Origin: Acidimicrobiaceae bacterium
Lineage (GTDB): Bacteria; Actinomycetota; Acidimicrobiia; Acidimicrobiales; Aldehydirespiratoraceae
Assembly (NCBI GenBank): GCA_028820455.1
Contig: JAPPJC010000066.1
Span: forward strand, 1 to 43,383
DNA: 43,383 nucleotides
Reading direction: 5' to 3'
Under the pieces are notes generated by a model. It saw only the letters and a list, made by a program, of their open reading frames with translations, did not search any database and was not told the origin of the DNA. Position 1 is the first letter of the stretch. Each line of letters begins with the position of its first letter. Of this stretch, positions 24,978 through 33,363 are shown piece by piece. Made by a program: the position numbers and the translations under genes.

Positions 24978-26255
24978 ATGATGGATCGACTTACACCACC
25001 TGGATATATGACTCGCATAGCAGACCGCGAGGTGGGGAGGGCTCTACGTGCCTCGCCCGCGGTGTTGATTGAAGGCCCCCGTGCTTGTGGTAAGACGTGG
25101 ACTGGTAGACGTCATGCAAGTAGCGAGGTACCGTTCGACTCGGTGTTCGAGCACCGTTTGACTGCGCAGATCGCTCCTGAACAGGTCTTGGAGGGTGCTG
25201 TACCCCGTCTGCTGGATGAATGGCAGTTAGCTCCCGACGTTTGGAACGCCATGCGACGCGCCTGTGACGACCGCGGCAGAAAAGGCCAGTTCATTCTGAC
25301 CGGTTCCGCAGATCCGCCCGACGACACCACCCGCCACACCGGTACAGGTCGCATCATCCGTGTGCAGATGAAACCCATGAGCCTCTTTGAAAGCGGTGAC
25401 TCGAACAATCATGTCTCCCTCGGGGAGTTGCTTGTATCCGGGTGTGTCTCGGCTTCTGTTCCACCTTTGGATTTGCCTGATCTTGTGGACCTGGCCTGTC
25501 GAGGTGGATGGCCGGGTCTGCTCAACGACCCTCCCAACATCGCACAACGTCAGCTTAGAGCCTACCTCGATGAAATCAGCCGCACCGACATATCCAGGGT
25601 TGACGGTATCACACGCGACCCCGCGGGGGTACGGCGGCTGCTCGCTTCGCTGGGCAGGAACGTGTCCACACAAGTAACGCTCAAAACACTCGGTGCCGAT
25701 GTGAGTGGCAGCGATGAGACGCTGCATCCACAGACGGTGAAAAGTTATCTGAGCGCGCTGTCCCGTCTGTTCGTTGTTGAGGATCTGCCCGCATGGAGAC
25801 CACATCTGAGATCCCGCGCCGAATTACGCCGCACACCGAAACGTTACTTCGTGGATCCATCACTGGCGGTGGCGGCATTACGATCCAACCGGAACCGATT
25901 GATGAACGAACTGAGCTATTTCGGACTGCTGTTCGAATCGCTGGTGCTACGCGACCTCAGCATCTACGCCCGGGCCAACGACTGGGAGCTGTCTCATTAT
26001 CGTGACAACTCCGGTCTGGAAGTGGACATAATCTTAACCAGTTTGGATCACAATAAATGGGCCGCAGCAGAAGTAAAACTCGGCGGAACCCATCTGATCG
26101 AGCAGGGCGTGGAATCACTGCGCCATCTGCGAGACCGCGTGGACACAAAACGGATGGGCGAGCCGTCAAAACTCATGGTCATCACCGCAGGAGGCTACAG
26201 CTTCGAGCACCCTGACGGAGTGGCAGTAGTGCCCATAACAGTGCTCGGCCCATGA
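24978..26255 (+). CDS. AAA ATPase with DUF4143 domain, paralogue 2
   Basis: A 425-residue protein. Walker A is GPRACGKT (33-40), Walker B is VPRLLDEWQLAPDVW, and sensor 1 is FILTGSADPP. The DUF4143 region has RLFVVEDLPAWRP, KRYFVDPSLAVAAL and LLFESLVLRDLSIYA. Its nuclease-like site is LEVDIIL followed by WAAAEVKLGG. It ends in the family tail VVPITVLGP, shared with the other two (PITALGP and PVTALGP). Overall it is clearly paralogous along the whole length. The double ATG start at 24978 has only a weak upstream purine run. No cotranscribed partner is seen. Confidence 0.88.
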   Translation: MMDRLTPPGYMTRIADREVGRALRASPAVLIEGPRACGKTWTGRRHASSEVPFDSVFEHRLTAQIAPEQVLEGAVPRLLDEWQLAPDVWNAMRRACDDRGRKGQFILTGSADPPDDTTRHTGTGRIIRVQMKPMSLFESGDSNNHVSLGELLVSGCVSASVPPLDLPDLVDLACRGGWPGLLNDPPNIAQRQLRAYLDEISRTDISRVDGITRDPAGVRRLLASLGRNVSTQVTLKTLGADVSGSDETLHPQTVKSYLSALSRLFVVEDLPAWRPHLRSRAELRRTPKRYFVDPSLAVAALRSNRNRLMNELSYFGLLFESLVLRDLSIYARANDWELSHYRDNSGLEVDIILTSLDHNKWAAAEVKLGGTHLIEQGVESLRHLRDRVDTKRMGEPSKLMVITAGGYSFEHPDGVAVVPITVLGP

Positions 26256-26378
26256 ATGTGCACACGCGGGTAGGGAGGAATCCACCAGCTTGAGGGGAAA
26301 CTCAGTTGCATGAAGAGCGATCGACTGTTCTAGGCTTGAGATTGCGGTTTACATTTTTCGTGTTGTAGACTCAAGCTC

Positions 26379-27740
26379 ATGGGAACGGAAACGGATATGA
26401 GGAGGCCAGTACTGCTGACTGTGCTTGTGTTCGTTGTTCTGCCCATCCTCGGGGCATGCCTCGCGGACAACACCGAGTCAGGTGACGGTGCAACAGTTCC
26501 TGTCGTGCCGGATGCTGAGATGGAGTCGCCCGATCCCGAGGATGGTTCGGTTGGTTCCCCGGATGGGGTGACGCCGGAGAGTACGCAGAGCGACGCTCGG
26601 GATGGCGGGGGTTCGGAGGTTGGGAGGACTGGAACGGGTTCTTCTTCTGCCGGTGGTTTTACGGGGTCGGGTGAGTCCACACCGCGTGAAGACGTGCTCA
26701 GTGCCTTGTACGATCTTTCCGATCCCGGACATCCGGAGCCGCTTGTGGATCTGTCTGAGATTCGTTTTGTGGTGAGTCCCGATGTTATTCCCGCTCTTGA
26801 GGATCCCGCGTTCGAACCGGTCGGGGAGGTTGACTGGTTGCCACTGAATGAGCCGGTTCTCATGTTGAAGGTCGATGACGATGTTCGCGCCTATCCGCTC
26901 AGGATCATGACCTGGCACGAGATTGTCAACCACACTGTTGGTGGAGTACCGGTTGCGGTGTCGTATTGTCCTTTGTGCAACTCGGGTGTTGTCTATGACC
27001 GCAGACTCGGTGAACGTGTGCTCGATTTCGGCACTTCGGGTGCACTGTTGAATTCGTCGTTGGTCATGTACGACCGTCAGACTGAGAGTTTGTGGTCGCA
27101 TTACACCGGTCAGGCGGTGGCAGGCCATCTCACCGGTTCCCGGCTTGTTCTTCTTCCCTCCCAGATCGTGTCGTTCGAGGTGTTCTCGTCGGCTTATCCG
27201 CGGGGCTTGGTGTTGAGTTTCGACACCGGCCATCTCCGTCAGTACGGGCGTAATCCCTACATTTCCTACGACGACCCTGACGGTGAGCCCGGTTTCTTCT
27301 TCGGTGCGCTCGATGATCGCCTCGGTGCTATGACCCGGGTGGTGGCTGTGCGTGGCGACGAAGAGGGTGTCGTGATATCCCACGATGTGCTCGTCGAGCA
27401 CGGGGTTGTTCCATTCACCTTCGAGGGAAGGGAGCTTGTCGCTCTTTACGAACTCGGCACGGCTAGTGCCCTCGATACGGGGGTCATAGCGGAAGGTCGT
27501 GATGTTGGTTCTTCGGGAGTGTTCGTAGCTGACGTCGACGGTCAGGGAGTGGAGTTGGCTCCCGGCGGGGATGGCGGATTCGTCGATTCGGCCACGGGAT
27601 TGGTTTTCAACATTCTGGGTATCGCTTCGGATGGCTCAGACGGTGAGGTGAGGCTTGAACCAGTTGAACATCTCGACACCTTCTGGTTCGCGGTGTCAGC
27701 TTTCTATCCCGACGCCCGGATCATAGAACTGCCCGAATAG
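26379..27740 (+). CDS. DUF3179 lipoprotein
   Basis: A 453-residue exported lipoprotein. The signal peptide MRRPVLLTVLVFVVLPILGA is followed by the lipidated Cys. A Pro/Gly/Asp-rich low-complexity linker covers residues about 30-105. A DUF3179 domain follows, with MTWHEIVNH, GVPVAVSYCPLCNSG and DFGTSGALLNSSLVMYDR. The Cys-x-x-Cys in that domain suggests a metal or redox site, but no activity is established. The ATG at 26379 lies six codons before the ATG that begins the signal peptide proper (26397), and the latter start is possible. Confidence 0.9.
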   Translation: MGTETDMRRPVLLTVLVFVVLPILGACLADNTESGDGATVPVVPDAEMESPDPEDGSVGSPDGVTPESTQSDARDGGGSEVGRTGTGSSSAGGFTGSGESTPREDVLSALYDLSDPGHPEPLVDLSEIRFVVSPDVIPALEDPAFEPVGEVDWLPLNEPVLMLKVDDDVRAYPLRIMTWHEIVNHTVGGVPVAVSYCPLCNSGVVYDRRLGERVLDFGTSGALLNSSLVMYDRQTESLWSHYTGQAVAGHLTGSRLVLLPSQIVSFEVFSSAYPRGLVLSFDTGHLRQYGRNPYISYDDPDGEPGFFFGALDDRLGAMTRVVAVRGDEEGVVISHDVLVEHGVVPFTFEGRELVALYELGTASALDTGVIAEGRDVGSSGVFVADVDGQGVELAPGGDGGFVDSATGLVFNILGIASDGSDGEVRLEPVEHLDTFWFAVSAFYPDARIIELPE

Positions 27741-27877
27741 AGTCTCAACTGTGAGCAACACCGGCCACTGATCAGTCTGACACTACACCCGAGGCCGCGA
27801 TAGACACAGCAGAGCAGTCTTTCGGCGTAGCCGATGACAGTGTCGTGTTCGGCCAGTCAGTCGTGCTCACAGGCCCA

Positions 27878-28023
27878 TCACAGGATGGGATGTCGCTCCT
27901 GATGACTATGCTTATTGGCTTTCTCCAGCATGTTCAACTCATTGGTCACCCGATGACATGCCAGTTCGGTGGCTTCATCGGATAAGTCTATGCCCACCCA
28001 CTGGCCTGTGATGCTTTCATTCC
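27878..28023 (-). pseudogene. C-terminal fragment of a DNA methyltransferase
   Basis: The minus-strand frame reads ESITGQWVGIDLSDEATELA, then CHRVTNELNMLE and a stop. G-x-W-V-G-I-D-(L/I)-S is the characteristic AdoMet-binding segment near the C-terminus of beta-class N6/N4 DNA methyltransferases. Upstream catalytic parts are absent, replaced by a small membrane-protein frame. The remaining sequence 27741-27877 has nothing recognisable. Confidence 0.7.
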
Positions 28024-28268
28024 GCCTCCCACCTCTTAGCCCGCCAGCGTTTGAACGCGCGTATACCGGTGAGAACCCATCCCACGAGCAGTAGCAGTGC
28101 GAATGCTCCGACTATCGTTACTGTCAGCGGATTGGCGGGAGGTGCGGAGAGATTATCATATGCGAGCATTGTTGCCACCATCGCTATTAGGCTAACCTCA
28201 GCTTCAACGGACGCCAACACCACATTGCCAACTCCGCGTAAGTCAATCACCCTGGCGTTTGCGCTCAT
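28017..28268 (-). CDS. Small membrane protein
   Basis: 83 residues with one strong membrane segment (TVTIVGAFALLLLVGWVLTG, near residues 49-68), a weaker hydrophobic stretch before it (SLIAMVATMLA), and a basic C-terminus (RAFKRWRAKRW). No family is recognised. It directly abuts a methyltransferase fragment and an IS1595 remnant, so it may itself be a fragment. Confidence 0.45.
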   Translation of the reverse strand: MSANARVIDLRGVGNVVLASVEAEVSLIAMVATMLAYDNLSAPPANPLTVTIVGAFALLLLVGWVLTGIRAFKRWRAKRWEAE

Positions 28269-28285
28269 GCTTGTTACGCTTACTA

Positions 28286-28622
28286 CTACCCTATATAGGT
28301 CTCATCGACTTCAATGACACCACTGATCGACGGATTGTTGTTGTCATGCGCTTTACGTATGCGGTGCAGCATGGACCAAGCCGTTTTCTGAGTAGCGTTT
28401 ATGTCGCGATGTCGCTTCATCGAACTCACACCCTTGAGCTAGTCGTGCAAACGTAGATGCCCACAACCATTTGAGCAGCGGGACGTGTGAACGTTCCAAC
28501 AGTGTCCCCGTGCGGACGCTGAAATACCCGTGACATTCCCTGCAACGATAGGGCATGGTCTTGTGTGTGTGGCGGTGCTTGTCCTAATACTACCGCATTT
28601 AGGGCAGCTGAAAGGCGACCTT
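28286..28622 (-). mobile_element. Second IS1595-family transposase remnant
   Basis: The minus-strand frames give a zinc ribbon SPFSCPKCGSIRT, then MPYRCRECHGYFSVRTGTLL, ERSHVPLLKWLWAS, and after one frameshift KGVSSMKRHRDINATQKTAW, ending GVIEVDETYIG and a stop. This covers the N-terminal half of the transposase. The rest of the catalytic domain is missing. It resembles the remnant at 21070-21251 but is not identical, so they are separate insertions or an old duplication. Confidence 0.88.
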
Positions 28623-28701
28623 CAACCGCCTCGTACAGGTTGGCCAGCAGCTTAGCCTTTGTTTTCAGTCATTCCCAAAAGGCTGGCACAATATCGAAAG
28701 T

Positions 28702-28896
28702 GTAGAAAAGCCCCACAACCATAAGATGTTCCTGTTATTGTCGAGCCGGAAATCCCTGTACCAGTCTTGCTTCCTCAGCGTGTCCGCGATGGTGTCACGA
28801 AAATCGACAGACGGGCTCACCCTGCGCTATCAGACCCACGGCGGAAGTCCGCTATAGGAAGCTCCTCATGTGGAGGCTCAGAGAGGAAGAGATATT
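28702..28896 (-). pseudogene. Fragment of an HTH-ImmA gene
   Basis: This stretch aligns at nucleotide level with about 12551-12743, including runs such as GTCGAGCCGGAAATCCCTGT and ACCAGTCTTGCTTCCTCAGC. It corresponds to about residues 64-128 of the ImmA protein (linker and start of the peptidase domain). Small indels break the frame. Sequence on either side is unrelated. Confidence 0.9.
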
Positions 28897-29002
28897 AGCC
28901 GTTCTCCAATGCCAACTTGTCAAAGACGCACACATCCTCAAAGTCGTTACGGTCTTCCAGGTTCTCTGCCAAAGATTTCACATCCAGGGAACCCAAATTC
29001 CT

Positions 29003-29138
29003 AAGGAGCAATTATTCGGCAAGAAGGCGGTGTTCACGGGCAAATTGACGTCGATGGATCGGCGTGAAGCCTGCCAATTAACTGTTGACGTCGGCGCGAG
29101 ACCAGTGGAATCGGCAAGCGGCAAGACAGACTATGCAG
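29003..29138 (+). pseudogene. BRCT-domain fragment
   Basis: The plus-strand frame reads EQLFGKKAVFTGKLTSMDRR, then EACQLTVDVGARPVESASGK. This is the first half of a BRCT domain, like residues 200-245 of the exonuclease-BRCT protein at 15918-16826. It ends after TDYAD. It lies just downstream of the ImmA fragment but in the opposite orientation. Confidence 0.75.
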
Positions 29139-29744
29139 ATCCCCCTCCCGGGGTCTGAGTTGGTAGGCCAATAGTGAATTCGACGGTTTGCACACCGTGC
29201 GATGTACTTCGTTGCCTCATAGGGATAGGTGGACTAGACAGCCTAACGATGAGCGCTGTATGTCAAGCGATAACCTACGACCTTGACTGCTGAACCCGTG
29301 ACTGCGCTACGATGACTACGATGATCGCGGCGACTAACGGCAGAGCCATGGCAGAGCCATGGCTACCACCAGCAGTAGATACGAGTCGGCTAAGCAGTAG
29401 CAGAAACTAAACACATGGGACTACTGAAACAACTCAGAAAAGCAGAAGCAGTTGAGCGACTAACAGCGCAAGCGAACGAAGCACGACTAGCGGCCAGCAA
29501 CAAGAACCTTCTAGTAGAAGTCTCCAGCCTGACAAAAGTAGCTATAGACATTGAGCTGTTTTGTGGTAACCAGGAACACGTGCTGCTGTCCCAGATGTGG
29601 CGTAGCTGGAATAATTGCACCAGATGTGACAGCAATAGCTGACAATACCACCCGCCTGGTTCCAGCTTGCGCACGCACTCGGCGAGTTACATCGGATGTG
29701 GCAGCAATAGCTGAGAAGACCGTTCAGTTAGGCGGCTCCACTCT
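29139..29744. other. Decayed stretch with short repeats
   Basis: GCAGAGCCATG is tandemly doubled at about 29340-29363. ATGTGRCAGCAATAGCT occurs at 29624-29640 and 29696-29712 (offset 72). A frame at 29415-29642 starts MGLLKQLRKAEAVERLTAQA and looks helical but unlike any family I know. No intact gene is supported. Confidence 0.5.
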
Positions 29745-30124
29745 ATGAGAGCTCTGATCATGAGCCGGGTTGTCGTACTCGCTCTCGTGCTGTTAGTCGT
29801 CACATTCGCATCTTTCACCACACTCAACGTGCTCGGAAGAGCATAGTCGAGCCGATAGCCGAGATCAACTGCGTAGCAGTGGAGGCTGGCTTACTGGAAG
29901 ACCATCCCGAATCGTTCGAATCGCTGAAAAGCGACTGCGAGATAGTGGCCGAGACACGTTCCGCCCATCGGTTCGACAGACCGGTCACAATGCGCTACCT
30001 GTTCTGGCTGGGTGACATCTTGAGAGGCGATTTCGGCTGATCTTTCCAGAACAACCAGCCTGTCATCGAAATCATCAAGGATGAGCCACTCGAAACTTTG
30101 ACGCTACTCTGGAGAATCGCGTGA
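29745..30124 (+). pseudogene. Peptide ABC-transporter permease (DppB/OppB-like), broken
   Basis: The N-terminal frame gives VVLALVLLVVTFASFTTLNV. After a frameshift, the next frame contains TMRYLFWLGDILRGDFG, a TGA, then SFQNNQPVIEIIKDEPLETL. The W-L-G-x-x-x-x-G-D-(F/L)-G pattern followed by Q-P-V and an L-x-x-T-L-x-L segment is typical of dipeptide/oligopeptide permeases. The gene has a frameshift and an internal stop and lacks its C-terminal two thirds. Other transporter genes are absent. Confidence 0.8.
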
Positions 30125-30218
30125 GCGGTGCGCAGGCGCGTCAACAGATGGGCCTGGTCTTCCGTTGCATGGCTGGCGTTGATCTCAGTTTTTCAAGCTA
30201 TGTTCATGTGACTACGGT

Positions 30219-31505
30219 TCAGGGTCCCAGGGCGGTTACTGGGGTTACTACCACTCCATCGGGTCGTGTGTAGCTGTAACCGACGGCTGTGACCACTACT
30301 AGGGCGGCTAGCTGATTGAGGCGTGCGGTTGTGGTCTTGTGTTTCAGGTGTAGCAGCGATGCGGCGGCGGTGTCAACCGCTTCGGTGCCACCTAGTTTTA
30401 CTTCAATTGCCATCCAGCGTCCGTCGGGGTATTCGATTATGGCGTCCACTTCGAAGCCGGTGGCGTCGCGGAGGTGGAAGACCCGTCCTCCCAACGGCTG
30501 GGATAGGATACGCAGGTCACGCACGACAAGCGATTCGAGCAACAATCCCAATGTGGATGTGTCGCTCATCAACCTGTCGGGCCCGGCACTGAGAGCAGCC
30601 ACCGCCAGCGACGGGTCAACGTAATGGAGTTTGGGTGTTTTACGCAATGGTGCCCTTGATCGTAGGCTCACAGGCCAGGCGGGTTGTTCTTCCACTATGA
30701 AAAGCCTGCGAAGCGCGTGCAGGTAAGAACGTACCGTGTGCCGATGCAATGAACCCGGCTCGACATCGGCGGCCAGTGTGGCGTTGCGAACCGCTGAAGC
30801 GGAGTTGCGGGCCACTGAACGCAGCAGCTTCTCAACACTGAACGGGTCGTGCGCGGCGTTTCCGTGGAGACGCCCGATGTCGACTCTGGTAGTCTCAACA
30901 AGGTAGTCCCGCAGGTTCTGCTGCACCTCCAAGAGCGGCAGGCCCAACTGCCCGGGCCAGCCACCCCTACACAGCAAGGCGACAACGTCACCCAAAGCGG
31001 CTTCAGGCCTCGCTGTGCTAAACGACCGACCTTCGAGCAGACCCGAGAGTGACACCTCACCAGAGGAATCCCCCGACTCGAACAAGGACATCGGCCGCAT
31101 GCGGATACGCCGCATCCTGCCCGCACCGGTGTGGCGTGTGATGTCATCGGATGGCTGAGCGGAACCCGCGAGAATGAACAACCCCCTACCGGTGTCGGAG
31201 TCGCAGGCATGCCGGGTGTGGTTCCACACCGAGGGAACGACCTGCCACTCGTCGATAAGGCGAGGCCGCTCACCGGTGAGTAGAACCGATGGCTCAACAG
31301 AACCGACAACCCGAGCGTCAACATCGACATCAAGACGGACAGCACTACGAGCGAAACGCAAACCAGTCCAGGTCTTCCCACAAGCACGCGGGCCTTCGAG
31401 CACCACGAACCCCGCCGCGTTCAACCCCCTCTCCAACTCCGTATCCACAACCCGAGCCCGATAACCACCGGGCACCATGGTTCCCTCAGCCGCTACGACC
31501 ATCAC
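30219..31505 (-). CDS. AAA ATPase with DUF4143 domain, paralogue 3
   Basis: A 428-residue protein. Walker A is GPRACGKT (38-45), Walker B is RPRLIDEWQVVPSVW, and sensor 1 is FILAGSAQPS. The DUF4143 motifs are RLFIVEEQPAWPV, KLHYVDPSLAVAAL, LLLESLVVRDLRIL and FEVDAIIEY followed by WMAIEVKLGG. The GTG-ATG start keeps the double-start habit of the family here. It is inverted relative to paralogues 1 and 2. It has its own array of exact 23-bp repeats upstream. Function is unknown. Confidence 0.88.
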   Translation of the reverse strand: MMVVAAEGTMVPGGYRARVVDTELERGLNAAGFVVLEGPRACGKTWTGLRFARSAVRLDVDVDARVVGSVEPSVLLTGERPRLIDEWQVVPSVWNHTRHACDSDTGRGLFILAGSAQPSDDITRHTGAGRMRRIRMRPMSLFESGDSSGEVSLSGLLEGRSFSTARPEAALGDVVALLCRGGWPGQLGLPLLEVQQNLRDYLVETTRVDIGRLHGNAAHDPFSVEKLLRSVARNSASAVRNATLAADVEPGSLHRHTVRSYLHALRRLFIVEEQPAWPVSLRSRAPLRKTPKLHYVDPSLAVAALSAGPDRLMSDTSTLGLLLESLVVRDLRILSQPLGGRVFHLRDATGFEVDAIIEYPDGRWMAIEVKLGGTEAVDTAAASLLHLKHKTTTARLNQLAALVVVTAVGYSYTRPDGVVVTPVTALGP

Positions 31506-31527
31506 TATCGCCTCGTTTCACCACACA

Positions 31528-31596
31528 AGCCACAAGCAATCTATTATACACTTCACAACCAACTCACTATACACTTTATAGTCCATCTATGATACA
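31528..31596 (-). repeat. 23-bp phased direct repeats before the third AAA/DUF4143 gene
   Basis: On the minus strand, units begin TGTATCATAGATGG (31596), TGTATAGTGAGTTGG (31573) and TGTATAATAGATTG (31550), each exactly 23 bases apart. A weaker fourth unit starts at 31527 and reaches the start codon. TGTAT at the unit start is invariant in the first three. Confidence 0.8.
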
Positions 31597-31645
31597 ATGA
31601 CGTATTATCTGGACAATCTTAGGAAGCTACCCTGATCTCCAGGGA

Positions 31646-32038
31646 AGAGAGCTCAGGTGTCACCCCCCCCCGAACCGCTCAGCGATGAAGGCTTCAGTCT
31701 CAGAGGGCGGGCTCATCGTGTCGCAGTTCTTCCCCATGTCCACGCCTGCCAGATGGACTTTCGGCAAACGCAACGAGGTCACCTCCGGTATCAGTCAGGG
31801 CACAATCGTAATTGAAGCGTCAAGCATTTCGGGAGTCAAGATGCAGGCCCGTCTCGCCTACGGACACGTCCTGTTCGACACGCTCGTCGCTCAACAGTCC
31901 TGGGCGCAGCAGATGCTACGAGACTACCAAACCGTCATCAAGGAGTCACGCATAGAAGAGATCACCAGTTGGGTTACGTCACCAGACCGGGTGCGCGAAG
32001 TCAGCGACTTGTTGCACGTAGAACCAGTAATGCTGTAG
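31646..32038 (+). pseudogene. DprA/Smf-like protein, N-terminus missing
   Basis: The frame (open from about 31646, first ATG 31685) has SEGGLIVSQFFPMSTPARWT, FGKRNEVTSGISQGTIVIEA and SISGVKMQARLA. This matches the second half of the DprA Rossmann fold, where E-F-P, N-R, I-x-G-L-S and V-V-V-E-A motifs bind single-stranded DNA. The upstream half is absent and a run of nine C (31663-31671) lies at the break. The C-terminal tail (117 codons after the ATG) seems natural. DprA-like proteins also occur in defence loci. Confidence 0.7.
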
Positions 32039-32121
32039 GCGATCATGAAGCGTCCGCCCGACCGCGTCTCCCCGAAGATGTGAGCGCGATCCTGGTTTCC
32101 TTCGGGCGGTTTCGAGCTGTT

Positions 32122-32330
32122 CTATGCCGTCAGTGCAAAGCGGTCAGGCTTCTGAGGCATCGCCGGATCAGAGGATGACCCAGAGGACTGCAGTGCGTTG
32201 TAGATGATGCGTTTGACGAAGTAGATGAATACGCCTGTCAGGGTGAGGGTGAGGGCTGGTGTGCTAACTGTGGACGTTGTATCTGGGTTGAGGGGGTGGT
32301 GGGGTGAGCCCTGCAGTGCGAGGATGTGGT
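32122..32330 (-). pseudogene. C-terminal fragment of an unidentified membrane protein
   Basis: The minus-strand frame reads HILALQGSPHHPLNPDTTST, then ALTLTLTGVFIYFVKRIIYN and ends DRFALTA. The middle is one membrane-like segment. The first half recurs as HILALEGSSHYPLNPDTTSM at 33161-33233. No family is recognised. Confidence 0.5.
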
Positions 32331-32431
32331 TTAGTAATCAATCCGTTATCGGCTAGTAGGGTTCATGGTGAATACTACCGTGCGACAGCACCCGAACGCG
32401 TCTTTGACGCCTATAGCGCGGTGTTTTGATG

Positions 32432-32730
32432 CTCGCAGGTGGTTGGAGTGTGACAGCGAAGGCTGAGTGGTTCCAGGTCAGTGTCAAAACACCCGCGCAG
32501 GTGCCGTGACTGGTATATCCGTGAAGGCAGCAGCGGCCTCTTGGATCGTTCCAGCCGCCCGGGAACGTCACCACACAGCACCCCAGCGGTAAACAAGCTG
32601 AAGTGGTCGAGCTACGCCGGTACCGCCGTAGGGGTGCGGCGTGGATCGGATGGGAAGAGCTCATGGCTGGTACGACTTGGTCCTGCAACCAGTATGGTGT
32701 TACTCTCCCTGGACGGCTCAGCGAGTTCCA
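32432..32730 (+). mobile_element. IS481-family transposase remnant
   Basis: Successive frames read LAGGWSVTAKAEWFQVSVKT, then DWYIREGSSGLLDRSSRPGT, then VVELRRYRRRGAAWIGWE, then LVRLGPATSMVLLSL. This is the N-terminal helix-turn-helix half of IS481 transposases, with the diagnostic G-L-x-D-R-S-S-R-P. At least three frameshifts are present and the catalytic domain is missing. Confidence 0.8.
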
Positions 32731-33160
32731 TCAAACAGGCTGGCAGTTCGACGGTTACACTCCCAGCGCGTCGTATTCTGGTAGCCCGCCAGCAAGCCCA
32801 CCACCTTATCCGCATGGTATCACCGAAGACAGCACCAGCCCATATAGCACAGTTGAAACAGACGTTGACAGAGCAGATGACGCTTATTGTATCGACTGGC
32901 CAGCATGGAGGCCTAAACCATGGACTAGCCCTATACCGTTGATACCACCGGACCCGGGCGGCACAAGCGGCTGAGACCCGGGCACACTGGCAAGCGCGTG
33001 ACCGCAACCCCCAGGCAGCACAGCTATTGAGTCTGACCACGTCCGTTCTAGGGTTCACCCACCAGTCCCACGGCTGGGGGATTTTCACCCTGATTACACT
33101 CCGGGAACAGACAACCTGAAATCTGGTTTAGTCACGAGAAAAGCGTTTGACAGTACTCTA
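32731..33160 (+). other. Coding debris of unknown origin
   Basis: Protein-like frames include ARRILVARQQAHHLIRMVSP and, further on, AAETRAHWQARDRNPQAAQL. They are joined by frameshifts and belong to no family I recognise. The stretch 33234-33340 before the HicAB module is empty. Confidence 0.35.
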
Positions 33161-33340
33161 GGTGTGACAACCATAGACGTTGTATCTGGGTTGAGGGGGT
33201 AGTGGGATGAGCCCTCCAATGCGAGAATGTGGTGAGCTAGCGAATTCCGTGTGGGGTATCTTACAGTCTGTGCTTGTGTCCTGCAAACGCAACGAATACC
33301 GTAAGATGATTCTCTTTTCCGATTCTCTTCGCATGTGGTT

Positions 33341-33363
33341 GCATTAATGCTATCATATATTAT
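33341..33363 (+). promoter_or_regulatory. Promoter and palindrome of hicAB
   Basis: GCATTAATGC (33341-33350) is a perfect 10-bp palindrome next to TATCAT (33351-33356), a -10 candidate. A TTCGCA -35 candidate lies 17 bases upstream of it. Transcription would begin about at the ATG, so the message is probably leaderless. HicB-type repressors bind such palindromes. Confidence 0.5.

Larger units (their letters stand above)
32258..33233. repeat. 73-bp direct repeats flanking an IS481 remnant
   Basis: 32258-32330 and 33161-33233 match at 63 of 73 positions by my alignment, sharing GACGTTGTATCTGGGTTGAG. They encode the same minus-strand peptide, so they are probably duplicated coding DNA rather than transposon ends. 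Confidence 0.8.

Noticed and set aside
26478-27401. A 307-codon minus-strand frame opposite the DUF3179 gene
   Set aside because: The composition is His/Arg/Thr-rich with no family features, while the sense strand encodes a clear lipoprotein.
32258-33233. 73-bp repeats as terminal repeats of a transposon
   Set aside because: They are direct, 86% alike, and encode the same minus-strand peptide. Transposon ends would normally be short inverted repeats.
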